Shown here: piece by piece, positions 7,329-16,804 of the stretch
Layout: each line of letters starts with the position of its first letter
Position numbering within the stretch: the stretch's first letter is position 1
Assembly: GCA_029557895.1 (NCBI GenBank)
Contig: JAKQHT010000025.1
Coordinates: forward strand, 1 to 64,000
Direction of reading: 5' to 3'
Source of the DNA: Bacteroidota bacterium
Lineage (GTDB): Bacteria > Bacteroidota > Bacteroidia > Flavobacteriales > Flavobacteriaceae
DNA: 64,000 bases
Made by a program: the position numbers and the translations under genes
Notes under the pieces: generated by a model
What the model was told of the DNA's origin: nothing
The model's database searches: none
The model's input: only the letters and a program-made list of their open reading frames with translations

Positions 7329-8078
7329 TTATTTCCCTCTGTTTGCCTTTTCAATGTATTTTTCGAGTGCCATGGTCATCGAAGGTGTTTCCGGCGTAGG
7401 TGCAGGAATGTCACAGCGTAGGCCATGTTCTTCGACGGCTTTGCAGGTAGTACTGCCAAATGCCGCGATGCGGGTATTGTTCTGCTTGAAATCAGGAAAA
7501 TTGTGAAAAAGCGATTCAATGCCCGAAGGACTAAAGAACACCAAAATATCATAATATACATCCGCAAGGTCAGAAAGATCACTGATAACGGTCTTGTAGA
7601 AAACAGCCTCTTTCCATTTAACGTTCAAAGAATCCAAAATCTTTGGCACCTCGTCTTTAAGTTTGTCCGTAGTGGGCAATAAGAAGCTTTCATCTTTGTA
7701 TTTTTTGATCAGGGGAAGGAGGTCTTCAAAACTGCGCTTGCCTACATAGATCTTGCGTTTTCTGTACACCACGTATTTTTGCAGGTAGAAAGCAACCGCT
7801 TCTGACTGGCAAAAATATTTCATCGTGTCCGGTACTTTAAAGCGCATCTCCTCGGCAACTCTAAAATAATGATCGACAGAATTCCTGCTGGTCAATATGA
7901 TGGCCGTATAATTGGCCAAATCAACCTTTTGTTGCCGGATATCTTTGGCCGAAACGCCCTCGACATGGATGAACGGTCTGAAATCTATTTTTACTTTTAG
8001 TTTTTCCTCAAGATCAAAGTAAGGCGAATTTTCGATTTTAGGTTCTGGCTGAGACACTAAAATTGTTTTCACTTTCAT
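7329..8078 (-). CDS. hemD: Uroporphyrinogen-III synthase
   Basis: A 249-residue HemD-type protein, which cyclises and inverts ring D of hydroxymethylbilane to give uroporphyrinogen III in heme synthesis. HemD sequences are very divergent; the support is the two alternating alpha/beta domains, the IILTSRNSVDHYF segment near residue 60, and the C-terminal VFFSPSGIESLF...IAAFGSTTCKAVEEHG...PETPSMTMAL, which is the typical end of the family. The ATG at 8078 is chosen; a TTG two codons upstream is possible. It follows the DUF4271 gene by 22 nt, a pairing common in Bacteroidota. Confidence 0.88.
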   Translation of the reverse strand: MKVKTILVSQPEPKIENSPYFDLEEKLKVKIDFRPFIHVEGVSAKDIRQQKVDLANYTAIILTSRNSVDHYFRVAEEMRFKVPDTMKYFCQSEAVAFYLQKYVVYRKRKIYVGKRSFEDLLPLIKKYKDESFLLPTTDKLKDEVPKILDSLNVKWKEAVFYKTVISDLSDLADVYYDILVFFSPSGIESLFHNFPDFKQNNTRIAAFGSTTCKAVEEHGLRCDIPAPTPETPSMTMALEKYIEKANRGK

Positions 8079-8100
8079 AGGCAAAGCGGGTAAATGTTGC

Positions 8101-8748
8101 TTAATTTTTAAAAATTAATTTGTACAAAATCAGGTAAGGCCCGATTTCGAGAGCGCAAAGATACAAAATAAAATAGAATAAGTTGTTTAATATCAACTTT
8201 TGATGCGTTATAAAAGAGGTTATAAGTCCTATTAAATTTACCAAAATCACAATGCCTATGCTTATGTAAACAGCTGTTTTTGTGGGTTCTATGCTATAAA
8301 GAAGCAGCGCATTGATCGGAAGTAGCAGAAAACCGCTAAAGTTTAGGTAGCTGGTCTTTTGGAACAAATAATTATCGATCAACTTGTCGATCTCAAAAAG
8401 GCTACCAACAAGCCTTTCGAGGAGCACTTTTATTAAGATAAGAGCCGAAACACCAAAAACGACCTTAAGAAAAAGTGCCAGGTCAAACTTCAATGGTTCA
8501 ACGATAGTGGAATAGGACAAGTAGCCGAAAATGGACAAAGACAGGCTGAGGTTGACAAACAGCAAACTGTCAAAACCATCGATGAATTTTTGTTCTCTGG
8601 AGTAGATTTTCAGGTACTTTGAATTGCCCAAAACACCTACAAAGTCATTGAACCTCACGGAAAACAACTGTTTTGAAAGTGCGATGGCCGCAAAGCCTAG
8701 CACGGTAAAGACCGTAAACCATTCATTAAATGCTACCTCTCTTAACAT
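8101..8748 (-). CDS. DUF4271 family membrane protein
   Basis: A 215-residue inner-membrane protein with about six hydrophobic helices. The start NEWFTVFTVLGFAAIALSKQ, the early SVRFNDFVGVLGNSKYLKIY and the membrane helices ending at the C-terminus agree with DUF4271, a Bacteroidota family of unknown function. It is upstream of and probably co-transcribed with hemD. A role in heme synthesis or membrane association of that step is only guilt by association. Confidence 0.85.
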   Translation of the reverse strand: MLREVAFNEWFTVFTVLGFAAIALSKQLFSVRFNDFVGVLGNSKYLKIYSREQKFIDGFDSLLFVNLSLSLSIFGYLSYSTIVEPLKFDLALFLKVVFGVSALILIKVLLERLVGSLFEIDKLIDNYLFQKTSYLNFSGFLLLPINALLLYSIEPTKTAVYISIGIVILVNLIGLITSFITHQKLILNNLFYFILYLCALEIGPYLILYKLIFKN

Positions 8749-8870
8749 ACGGCAAAATTATAAAGAATATCCGACCCTTTAACGTTTATTTATCTTTGTG
8801 CCCATGAAAATTATAGTCCAAAACACGTATTTTTGCCAAACCACGATCAAGGACAGCTAAACATATTTAC

Positions 8871-9596
8871 ATGAAAGACGCCATAGTCATCATACCAACG
8901 TTCAATGAGATTGAAAATATCGAACTGATTGTTGACGCTGTCCTTAAACAGGAAAAAAAATTTGATATTCTTATTGTGGATGACAATTCTCCTGATGGTA
9001 CTGGAGCAATGGTCAAAGCGCTCCAAATACAGTATGGAAACCGCCTGTTCCTTTTAGAAAGAGATCAAAAAACAGGTTTGGGTACAGCCTACATAGACGG
9101 ATTTAAGTGGTGCCTTGACAGAGATTACCAATATATCTTTGAGATGGATGCCGATTTTTCGCACGACCCAAACGATCTTGTTAGGTTGTACGAAGCGTGT
9201 CACAAAGATGGTGCAGATATGGCTATTGGGTCAAGATATGTGCAAGGGGTCAATGTCATCAACTGGCCCATGAGCCGTGTGCTGATGTCTTACCTGGCTT
9301 CAAAATATGTTCGTTTTATCACAAGGATGCCCATCAGTGATACCACGGCCGGATTTGTGTGCTATAAACGTAAGGTGTTGGAACGCATAGATTTGGATAA
9401 TATCAAATTTGTCGGATATGCGTTCCAAATTGAAATGAAATTCAAAACGTACCGCAAAAAATTCAATATCAAGGAAGTAGCGGTAATCTTTACGGATCGG
9501 AAAAGAGGAAAATCAAAATTGAGCGGCAATATCATCTGGGAAGCAATCTTTGGTGTATTGGCTATGAAATTTAAAAGTTTATTTGTAAAGCCATGA
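8871..9596 (+). CDS. Polyprenol monophosphomannose synthase (GT2)
   Basis: A 241-residue family 2 glycosyltransferase of the dolichol-phosphate mannose synthase type, which transfers mannose from GDP-mannose to a polyprenyl phosphate. VIIPTFNEIENI begins the nucleotide-binding fold; D37-D38 in VDDNSPDGTG and the D93-A-D95 motif bind the metal and sugar nucleotide. There is no C-terminal membrane domain, so it is a soluble or peripheral bacterial form. Its stop overlaps the dihydroorotase start (ATGA), which implies translational coupling. TAnnTTTG elements at 8791 and 8828 may be its promoter. Confidence 0.9.
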   Translation: MKDAIVIIPTFNEIENIELIVDAVLKQEKKFDILIVDDNSPDGTGAMVKALQIQYGNRLFLLERDQKTGLGTAYIDGFKWCLDRDYQYIFEMDADFSHDPNDLVRLYEACHKDGADMAIGSRYVQGVNVINWPMSRVLMSYLASKYVRFITRMPISDTTAGFVCYKRKVLERIDLDNIKFVGYAFQIEMKFKTYRKKFNIKEVAVIFTDRKRGKSKLSGNIIWEAIFGVLAMKFKSLFVKP

Positions 9597-10945
9597 CAAC
9601 AACCTCCTTAAAAACACTGCTAAAGAACGCCAGAATTGTCAACGAAGGCAAAATTTCTGAAGGCGATATCCTTATTGAAGGTGCCTACATCAAGGAAATT
9701 TCGAGTTCTATTAGTGCCAAATCGCCAGAAGTCACCACCATAGATTTGGAAGGTAAATGCGTATTTCCGGGTGCCATTGACGATCAGGTACATTTTCGGG
9801 AACCTGGCCTTACACACAAGGCTACCATTGCAACCGAATCGAGGGCAGCGGTTGCCGGCGGGATAACGTCTTTTATAGAAATGCCCAACACCGTACCGCA
9901 GACAACAACTATAGAAAAACTTGAAGAAAAATTTGACATTGCGGCCGCAACGTCGTTTGCCAACTACTCATTCATGTTTGGTGGCACCAATGACAATCTG
10001 GATGAGATCTTAAAACTCGACGCTAAAACAGTTGCCGGCCTAAAACTGTTCCTGGGTTCTTCAACAGGAAATATGTTGGTGGACGATCCTGAAGTGCTGG
10101 AAAAGATTTTTGCAAGTACCCATTTGCCCATTTCTGTACACTGCGAAGACGAAACGACTATTAGGCAAAACCTCCAAGCCCATATTAACAAGTACGGAGA
10201 CGACATTCCCATTGAATGTCACCCCATCATAAGGAGTGAGGAGGCATGCTATTTGTCATCGTCCAAAGCTATTGAACTTGCAAAAAAAACAGGCGCCAGA
10301 TTGCACGTGTTCCATCTTTCTACTGGTAAGGAAACCAACCTTTTTGACAACAAAACAGCTTTAAAGGACAAAAAAATAACAGCAGAAGTTTGCGTGCACC
10401 ACCTTTGGTTTTCTGATGAAGATTACAAATCCAAAGGAACGTTGATCAAATGGAATCCTGCAGTAAAAACCGCCAAGGACAGAGACCAACTATGGGAGGC
10501 TTTGCTCGATGGCCGAATCGATGTCATTGCAACGGATCATGCACCACATACCCTGGACGAAAAACAAAACGTTTATACCCAATCTCCTTCCGGAGGCCCG
10601 ATGGTACAGCACGCACTGACGGCGATGGTGGAGATGTACCATAAAGGTAAAATTTCACTTGAAAAAATAGTTGAAAAAATGTGCCACAATCCCGCTATTC
10701 TTTTTGGGATTGAAAAGCGTGGGTTTGTCCGCCCAGGCTATTATGCTGATTTAACAGTAGTGGATCTCAATAGCCCGTGGACCGTTAAAAAAGAGAACAT
10801 CCTTTATAAATGTGGATGGTCGCCATTTGAGGGCGTGGTGTTCAAATCGAGAATTACGCATACCTTTGTCAATGGTGGCTTGGTTTACAACAACTATAAT
10901 TTTGCCGAGGCCAAGTATGCCAGGCGCTTAACTTTCAACAGATGA
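9593..10945 (+). CDS. pyrC: Dihydroorotase
   Basis: A 450-residue amidohydrolase that interconverts carbamoyl-aspartate and dihydroorotate in pyrimidine synthesis. The family signature appears as DDQVHFREPG (residues 63-72) and the C-terminal metal site as ATDHAPHT. The first histidine of the usual HxH metal pair is Gln65 here. From memory this DDQVHFREPG form is common in Bacteroidota enzymes, so it is likely a lineage variant rather than a damaged gene, but metal content may differ. It overlaps the gene before it (ATGA) and the DUF4296 gene after it, so the three are coupled. Confidence 0.92.
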   Translation: MTTTSLKTLLKNARIVNEGKISEGDILIEGAYIKEISSSISAKSPEVTTIDLEGKCVFPGAIDDQVHFREPGLTHKATIATESRAAVAGGITSFIEMPNTVPQTTTIEKLEEKFDIAAATSFANYSFMFGGTNDNLDEILKLDAKTVAGLKLFLGSSTGNMLVDDPEVLEKIFASTHLPISVHCEDETTIRQNLQAHINKYGDDIPIECHPIIRSEEACYLSSSKAIELAKKTGARLHVFHLSTGKETNLFDNKTALKDKKITAEVCVHHLWFSDEDYKSKGTLIKWNPAVKTAKDRDQLWEALLDGRIDVIATDHAPHTLDEKQNVYTQSPSGGPMVQHALTAMVEMYHKGKISLEKIVEKMCHNPAILFGIEKRGFVRPGYYADLTVVDLNSPWTVKKENILYKCGWSPFEGVVFKSRITHTFVNGGLVYNNYNFAEAKYARRLTFNR

Positions 10946-11391
10946 TGCGACGATTTATCCCTATACTGATTCCTGTTTTGATGCTTGGGTGCGATGGCTC
11001 TTTTCGTCCTAAAAAACCTGGCAATCTTATACCTGAAAGCAAGATGGCCGATGTTTTGTACGATGTTTTTATGTTGAATGCCGCAAAGGGCGTCAATAAG
11101 AAAGTCCTTGAAAACAACGGCGTGATGCCACAGAAATACTTGTTGGACAAATACGGGATAGATAGTACCCAATTTGCAAAAAGTAATGAATATTACGCTT
11201 ACGACACAAAAACCTATTCATCCATTATCTCAAAAGTAAAAGCAAAAATAGAAGCCGAAAAAAAAGTCGTTGATTCCATAATCGAATTGGAAGAAAAGAA
11301 ACAGGATTCCATCAAAAAGTCCAAAATTAAAAAAACCGAAATTGACACAGCCAAATCGATATTTATCGATAGTAAAATACTGGATAAATGA
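10942..11391 (+). CDS. DUF4296 lipoprotein
   Basis: A 149-residue predicted lipoprotein. A short signal peptide ends in a lipobox at VLMLGC (Cys17). Then follows IPESKMADVLYDVFMLNAAK, the conserved core of DUF4296, a Bacteroidota family of unknown function. The C-terminal third is a Lys/Glu/Asp-rich coiled coil. Its ATG overlaps the dihydroorotase stop, so it is the third gene of the coupled run. The stop lies three bases from the convergent epimerase gene, leaving no room for a separate terminator. Confidence 0.85.
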   Translation: MMRRFIPILIPVLMLGCDGSFRPKKPGNLIPESKMADVLYDVFMLNAAKGVNKKVLENNGVMPQKYLLDKYGIDSTQFAKSNEYYAYDTKTYSSIISKVKAKIEAEKKVVDSIIELEEKKQDSIKKSKIKKTEIDTAKSIFIDSKILDK

Positions 11392-11394
11392 CCG

Positions 11395-12426
11395 TTATGT
11401 TCCGTTTTTTTTGGCTTTGTCTTTTAAAAAGAAGTTGCTTACCGAAACAATGGTGTCATCGATATCCCTAAAAGCATAGCCAAATTGGTTTTTCAGTTTA
11501 TCAGAGCTGTATTTAGCATTAAAACGGACGGTTTTTGCCAGTTGCTTGGTCAATCGCCTTCGTTTTCCAAAAAATATATGCCGCAGCCAGTCTGCTCGCC
11601 ATCCAATTTCCAATAACAATGGTGTTGCCTTTTTTGATGGTTGCTTTGCCCCAAGGGCTTTTGCAGTTTTGTATATAAAATCTTTATAGGTCAGGTTTGC
11701 TGCTGCCAGAACAAAAGACTCGTTTTTTATGTTGCTGGCCATTATGGTTGTCATGACTTCAACCACGTCCAGCACATCCACATAACCGGTACTTCCGGAA
11801 GTGTAATATGGGACTCCATTGTAAACCATATTTATCAAACTGCCACTACTGCCGCCTCTCCAAAAACCCGGGCCGATGATGACACCCGGATTGACGATCA
11901 CAGCATCGACACCTTCTTGCGTGCCGCGCCAAACTTCCATTTCTGCGCCATACTTGGTTATGGCATATACACTGTGGTCTTCTTCGGGATTCCAAGCCGT
12001 TTTCTCGGTGATGGGCTTGTTTTGGTCCGTTTCATTTCCAAGAGCTGCCACTGACGACACATGGCAAAGTTTTTTGACCTGGTGTGCGATACAGAGATTG
12101 ACGATATTGGCAGTGCCTTCAATATTGATTTTTCGCAGTGCGCGGTATTTGTCGGGCTCAAAACTCACAAATGCGGCGCAGTGATAGACATACTCCACGC
12201 CGTAAAACGCTTTTTCCAAAGCCGGAATATCGCTCAGGTCGGCTTTGATCCATTCGATGCGACGGTACAGATCTTCATCCATATCGGTATAATAGGCAAA
12301 CACCTTTTTTACCATCTCCAGTTTGTGGCTTCTGCGGTAGATGGCGCGTACAGGCACATTGCCGCTTGCCAATCTGTACAACAAGTGCGAACCGACCAAT
12401 CCTGTAGCTCCCGTGACCAATATCAT
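11395..12426 (-). CDS. NAD-dependent epimerase/dehydratase (extended SDR)
   Basis: A 343-residue extended short-chain dehydrogenase. The N-terminal [12 protein letters not shown] is the TGxxGxxG dinucleotide motif, and the catalytic pair appears in [10 protein letters not shown] as Tyr-x3-Lys. The sequence [12 protein letters not shown] and the long C-terminal part resemble the dihydroflavonol-reductase-like/3-beta-HSD branch; the substrate cannot be told. The ATG at 12426 directly precedes the Rossmann strand. It is divergent from tyrS, with 81 bp between starts. Confidence 0.88.
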   Translation of the reverse strand: MILVTGATGLVGSHLLYRLASGNVPVRAIYRRSHKLEMVKKVFAYYTDMDEDLYRRIEWIKADLSDIPALEKAFYGVEYVYHCAAFVSFEPDKYRALRKINIEGTANIVNLCIAHQVKKLCHVSSVAALGNETDQNKPITEKTAWNPEEDHSVYAITKYGAEMEVWRGTQEGVDAVIVNPGVIIGPGFWRGGSSGSLINMVYNGVPYYTSGSTGYVDVLDVVEVMTTIMASNIKNESFVLAAANLTYKDFIYKTAKALGAKQPSKKATPLLLEIGWRADWLRHIFFGKRRRLTKQLAKTVRFNAKYSSDKLKNQFGYAFRDIDDTIVSVSNFFLKDKAKKNGT

Positions 12427-12445
12427 ACAACGAAAATAGCAATTC

Positions 12446-12478
12446 TTGGCCACTATTTCAACTTGATGTTTATCTTTG
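12446..12478 (+). promoter_or_regulatory. Predicted promoter of tyrS
   Basis: TATCTTTG (12471-12478) matches TAnnTTTG, with TTG at 12446-12448, 22 nt upstream. It lies 29 nt before the tyrS ATG in the gap shared with the divergent epimerase gene. Confidence 0.5.
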
Positions 12479-12507
12479 CAAAACTTTTAATTTTCAATAA
12501 AGATAAT

Positions 12508-13815
12508 ATGGCAAATTCATTTGTGGAAGAACTGCGATGGCGAGGTTTGGTGCAAGATATCATGCCCGGGACAGAGGAACAACTCAACAAAGAAAAAACA
12601 ACGGCCTATATTGGTTTTGACCCCACTTCAGACTCACTTCATATAGGTAGTTTGGTGCCAATTATTTTGTTGGTTCGCCTTTATAGGGCAGGCCATAGAC
12701 CCATAGCCCTTGTTGGTGGGGCTACCGGGATGATTGGTGACCCGTCGGGCAAGAGCAACGAGCGTAATCTGCTCGATGAGGCTACCTTGAACCATAATGT
12801 GGAGGGCATCAAGACCTTGTTGTCACGTTTTTTGGATTTTGATTCCAAAGAAAGCAATGCTCCGGTTTTGGTCAATAACTATGATTGGATGAAGAATTTT
12901 ACCTTTATCGATTTTGCCCGGGATGTCGGCAAGCGCATTACTGTCAATTACATGATGGCAAAAGATTCTGTAAAAAAACGTTTTTCGGGCGATGAAGGCA
13001 CCAATGGAATGTCGTTTACGGAATTTACCTACCAACTTATTCAAGGCTACGATTTTTATCACCTGTATAAAGCTTACAACTGTAAATTGCAAATGGGCGG
13101 AAGTGACCAATGGGGCAACATTACTACTGGGGCTGAACTTGTGAGAAGGATGAACCCGAACGAAGACGCGAAGGTTTTTGCCATGACCTGCCCATTGATT
13201 ACCAAAGCAGATGGTACCAAGTTCGGAAAGACCGAAGGAGGCAACATATGGCTTGACGCCGATAAAACTTCGGTTTACAAGTTTTATCAGTTTTGGCTGA
13301 ACACTTCTGACGAGGATGCCGAAAAGTATATCAAAATCTTTACTTTTTTGGATAAAAACACCATTGATGGGCTTATAGACAAACACCGCGAATCACCGCA
13401 TTTGCGATTATTGCAAAAAAGGCTGGCCCAAGAAGTGACTACTTTTGTACACTCAAATGAAGATTTTGAAAATGCTGAAAAAGCTTCTGGCATTTTGTTC
13501 AGCGATGCTTTTAAGCAAGACATACAATCGTTGGACGAAACGATGTTTTTGGAAGTCTTTGAAGGCGTACCGCAAAAGGAAATTTCTAAAGATGAATTTG
13601 GCAACGGTATCGACATGATAGCCGCATTGTCTGCCAAAACCGGATTTTTGGCCTCAAACGCAGAGGCGAGGCGTGCATTGAAAGAAAACTCCATTTCGGT
13701 AAACAAAGAAAAAGTGGGCGAGGACTATCTGTTATCTGCCAGTGATTTGATAAATGGTAAGTACATCATCATCAACCGGGGAAAAAAGAACATCTATATC
13801 ATAAAAGTGGTTTGA
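12508..13815 (+). CDS. tyrS: Tyrosine--tRNA ligase
   Basis: A 435-residue class I synthetase that charges tRNA-Tyr. H45-I-G-S48 is the HIGH motif, and KFGKTEGG is the family's form of KMSKS. The C-terminal part ([17 protein letters not shown] onward) is an S4 RNA-binding domain. Length is typical of the long bacterial TyrRS. The ATG at 12508 is chosen: an open frame runs further upstream but crosses into the epimerase gene and lacks synthetase sequence. Confidence 0.97.
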   Translation: MANSFVEELRWRGLVQDIMPGTEEQLNKEKTTAYIGFDPTSDSLHIGSLVPIILLVRLYRAGHRPIALVGGATGMIGDPSGKSNERNLLDEATLNHNVEGIKTLLSRFLDFDSKESNAPVLVNNYDWMKNFTFIDFARDVGKRITVNYMMAKDSVKKRFSGDEGTNGMSFTEFTYQLIQGYDFYHLYKAYNCKLQMGGSDQWGNITTGAELVRRMNPNEDAKVFAMTCPLITKADGTKFGKTEGGNIWLDADKTSVYKFYQFWLNTSDEDAEKYIKIFTFLDKNTIDGLIDKHRESPHLRLLQKRLAQEVTTFVHSNEDFENAEKASGILFSDAFKQDIQSLDETMFLEVFEGVPQKEISKDEFGNGIDMIAALSAKTGFLASNAEARRALKENSISVNKEKVGEDYLLSASDLINGKYIIINRGKKNIYIIKVV

Positions 13816-13823
13816 CATAAAGT

Positions 13824-14804
13824 TTACAGAACCATTAAGTTACAGCCCCTGATATCTGAATTGTCAAACCTTCCGATGACTTCAAATCTACCGTTTTCGT
13901 AAACTTTTACGAGATCTTGGGTGGCAATAAAAGCACAAGAATTGATATTGGCAAGGTCGATGACATTCAGTCCTCCGGTTTTTGGAGCGGTGTGTATGTG
14001 CAAAGGATCTTCCGTATCGCGAGAAAGCACTTGCATCCATGCCGGACATTCAAAAATACCGTTTCCTTTTGAATAGGCTTGGCTCAAAAGTTCGGTCATG
14101 CCATATTCGCTGTGGATACTGTCAACCCCAAATCCTTGCTTGAGGATGTCGTGGAGTTCGTCCCTCACCAATTCCTTTCGTCGTCCTTTCATGCCTCCGG
14201 TTTCCATGATGATTGTGTTCTTTAATCGCAATGTGCCCAGCTCTACCAAATCCAAAAGTGCGAAGGAAACGCCAATCAGCAATACTTTTTGGCCGTTTTG
14301 ATCCAGTTGGGCAATCTTGCCATTGAGGTCCGAAAGATTGTCAAGGTAAAACCCACTGTCAGGATGTCCGGAATCCTTTATCAAACGGTTTGCCATATAA
14401 ATCAATGAAGAACCGTCCCGTTCTAGATATGAAGGCAAAAGTGCCAGTATTACATATTCTTTAGGATGTCCATAAAAGCCTGAAAAGCATCGCATGAAAC
14501 TGTTTTCATAAAGGTTGAGGTCTGTAACATAATGCTTGCTTGTTGCCAAACCTGTAGTCCCGGAACTCGTAAATATTTTTTCCGGACTCTTGTTTTGGGA
14601 AACCACCTTATGGCTCTTGAAAAAACCAATAGGCAAAAAAGGGATTTGGTGCAGCTCTTTTACTTCACTTGGATGTTTGTACAGCAGGTCGCAGAATGAA
14701 CGATACACAGGATTGGCTTCAAATTGAAGTCTGAATACTTCAAGGGCCAAACTCTTGAAATCGGCTTCAGAGCCAATATTGAAAATGTCTTGACTGTTTA
14801 TCAT
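13824..14804 (-). CDS. LuxE/PaaK-like acyl-protein synthetase or acyltransferase
   Basis: A 326-residue protein of the ANL superfamily branch that includes LuxE acyl-protein synthetase. The motif IFTSSGTTGLATSKHYV is the phosphate-binding loop of adenylating enzymes; METGGMKGRRKELVRDELH and HSEYGMTELLSQAY are the matching core motifs. LuxE activates a fatty acid as acyl-AMP and takes it up on a cysteine. No luciferase or reductase genes are nearby, so the substrate here is open. In Flavobacteriaceae such genes are commonly stand-alone. Its start at 14804 lies just left of a palindrome (14830-14904) that ends the upstream T9SS gene. Confidence 0.82.
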   Translation of the reverse strand: MINSQDIFNIGSEADFKSLALEVFRLQFEANPVYRSFCDLLYKHPSEVKELHQIPFLPIGFFKSHKVVSQNKSPEKIFTSSGTTGLATSKHYVTDLNLYENSFMRCFSGFYGHPKEYVILALLPSYLERDGSSLIYMANRLIKDSGHPDSGFYLDNLSDLNGKIAQLDQNGQKVLLIGVSFALLDLVELGTLRLKNTIIMETGGMKGRRKELVRDELHDILKQGFGVDSIHSEYGMTELLSQAYSKGNGIFECPAWMQVLSRDTEDPLHIHTAPKTGGLNVIDLANINSCAFIATQDLVKVYENGRFEVIGRFDNSDIRGCNLMVL

Positions 14805-14829
14805 TACTGCAAATGTATATGAAAAAAAT

Positions 14830-14904
14830 AACCGTCTCAAAACCTTTGACGCTCGTCAATCCGAAACAAGTTCAGATTGACAAAAGTGACGTTTTGAGAC
14901 GGTC
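14830..14904. repeat. Nested palindrome of the TCTCAAAA family, copy 3
   Basis: The outer arms ACCGTCTCAAAAC (14831-14843) and GTTTTGAGACGGT (14891-14903) match perfectly. The inner arms GTCAATC (14855-14861) and GATTGAC (14875-14881) flank CGAAACAAGTTCA. It lies 3' of the T9SS gene on the minus strand and can serve as its terminator. Confidence 0.75.
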
Positions 14905-14932
14905 TCTTTTGAGAGAGTTTTGTAACAAATGC

Positions 14933-16690
14933 TTACTTAATTACCAATTTCTTGGTCACAGAAGCACCGTTTTGGTTGATTTTCATAATGTAAACACCAG
15001 ATTTCAATGATGAAACATCCAATCTGTTGTTGCTTAAAGTTTGATTTAGCACTTGTTTGCCCAACACGTCAAAAACCTTAACTGACAATGGAGCGACATC
15101 GTTACTTGAGATGTTCACGTAGCCCAATGATGTTGGGTTAGGATAAACACCGAAAGTGTTTGCGCTTACATTGCCGACAGACAGAGTGGTAGGGGTTACG
15201 GAAGCCCAAGTAGTACCTAAACGCAATTCATCAAAAGTTATAAAAGGTGTTTTGGTTGCTGAATCTTGTCTTAAGATAAATTTATCTATTGAAGCAGCAG
15301 GAGATGCATCGGTAGCTGTAATTGTGACGGTAGGTGCAGATGCTTGACCAAATGATGAGCTATCGGGGTTGATCCATGTGTTGATAACACCAGTTTCAAT
15401 GTTATAGCTCATTACGACAAACACATCGCTGCCTACGGCGTAGGTATTTGAGTCAAATGAAATTTCGGCAGGAGTGCTTGTATTGCTGATTCCTATTGAA
15501 AAATCGGACGATTCTAGCGGTGCAGGTTTTACCCACAAACGAGCATCATAACTTGTGGTTGAGTTTGAAAGTGATGCAAAATATGCGCCATCAGCAACAG
15601 TAACGTTTGATTGGTCCGTAACTCTAAAGATGAAAGAAGAGAAAACATCACCAGTAGTAACAGGTATGTAGGTAAGCACGCTTTCAAGGCCTCCCCCGTC
15701 AAAAGAAATGGAGTTTCCTTGAGATCCGGCCAATCCAGAATACGATAGATTGCCACTTGTGACCACTATTTCGTCGCCGGAGTTTAAAGAGGTCCAGTTA
15801 CTTTGGTCGTTTAGGTTGTCGCCAACGGTATAGCTGAAACTATCAGAAAAAGGCAACGAAGGATATACAATAATGTCAGTTGTGAAATTTAGAGTTGCAT
15901 TTACTGCAGGTACAATAGGTTGGTGAGAGTCGTCAACCAATTCCATGTATAATGTATGAGAGCCATCAGTTAAACCTGTAAGTAGGATGGGATCGGTGTC
16001 ATATTTCATGACCACAGAACCGCCGTCAAGTGTATAGTGAATGTGTCCGTCGCCACTTCCGGGAGTTGCAACATCAAAGTTGCTTACAATAAAAGTTACT
16101 TGTGTGTCTGCTGTAGTTTGTGTTGAGCCTTCAGATGGAGAAATGATTGTTAAGCTTGGGCCACCTGTTGACTCTTCTGCATAGAATGAAAAGTCATCCC
16201 AATATACGGTAGCGCCATTATAGGTTCTAACTTCAAAGTAAAAACCATCAGCAGTGGCAGGAGCAGGCAACATAACAGAAAACTGGGTCCATTGGTTGCC
16301 GTTATTGTCCAAGTAACCGGTGCCGTCATGTCTCAATTCTGCAGCATTGTCACTTAAATTTGTAGTTCCGTTTCTCCAAAAGCTCCAAATCCTGGCATCA
16401 GTTCCGTCGCCGGATTCTACTTTGTACCAAAAAGAAATGGTGTACATATTTCCAGGAACAACTCCCGAAATGGTTTGTCCTAAATCCCTGGTAGAGGTTG
16501 CAACAACTTTTGCAGAGTAATTTCCGCCATGTACTTCAACGGATTCTTGCTGAACATCTTCAATGTGAGTAAATCCAGCTGGAGTGTTAGGGTCTATCCA
16601 GTTTTCCAAATCCCCGTTGACCATTAGTTCTTGCGAAAAACCAAGAGAAGCAACCAAAAAGGCAATAAACAAAAAGTAAATTTTTTTCAT
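14933..16690 (-). CDS. Secreted multidomain protein with T9SS type A sorting domain
   Basis: A 585-residue secreted protein. A Sec signal (residues 1-19, ending LGFSQ) is followed by a jelly-roll module (about 20-170; ELMVNGDLENW, ISFWYKV, VYWDDFSFY) like the carbohydrate-binding-type domains of Bacteroidota. An Ig-like domain (about 175-275) and a second beta-rich domain (about 280-490) come next. The final ~80 residues, from FGVYPNPTS to VTKKLVIK, are a T9SS type A signal that directs the protein through the outer membrane, where the domain is cleaved. No catalytic domain is recognisable. Binding to polysaccharide is a guess from the first module. Confidence 0.9.
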   Translation of the reverse strand: MKKIYFLFIAFLVASLGFSQELMVNGDLENWIDPNTPAGFTHIEDVQQESVEVHGGNYSAKVVATSTRDLGQTISGVVPGNMYTISFWYKVESGDGTDARIWSFWRNGTTNLSDNAAELRHDGTGYLDNNGNQWTQFSVMLPAPATADGFYFEVRTYNGATVYWDDFSFYAEESTGGPSLTIISPSEGSTQTTADTQVTFIVSNFDVATPGSGDGHIHYTLDGGSVVMKYDTDPILLTGLTDGSHTLYMELVDDSHQPIVPAVNATLNFTTDIIVYPSLPFSDSFSYTVGDNLNDQSNWTSLNSGDEIVVTSGNLSYSGLAGSQGNSISFDGGGLESVLTYIPVTTGDVFSSFIFRVTDQSNVTVADGAYFASLSNSTTSYDARLWVKPAPLESSDFSIGISNTSTPAEISFDSNTYAVGSDVFVVMSYNIETGVINTWINPDSSSFGQASAPTVTITATDASPAASIDKFILRQDSATKTPFITFDELRLGTTWASVTPTTLSVGNVSANTFGVYPNPTSLGYVNISSNDVAPLSVKVFDVLGKQVLNQTLSNNRLDVSSLKSGVYIMKINQNGASVTKKLVIK

Positions 16691-16716
16691 AATGTTTGTA
16701 GTTTTTTAAAGATGTA

Positions 16717-16743
16717 CAAATATAAGAAAAAATAAGACACAAA
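16717..16743 (-). promoter_or_regulatory. Possible promoter of the T9SS protein gene
   Basis: Read on the minus strand, TATATTTG (16717-16724) fits the -7 element and TTTG (16740-16743) lies 15 nt upstream, slightly closer than usual. It lies 27 nt before the start codon. Confidence 0.4.
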
Positions 16744-16804
16744 AAACTTTACGGTGCAAGATCGCCCGTGTTTAACAAAATGGTAACGTTGCTTTAAGGG
16801 TTTG

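Noticed and set aside
12061-12507. Upstream extension of the tyrS frame
   Set aside because: It overlaps the epimerase gene and has no synthetase sequence; the ATG at 12508 starts the family sequence.
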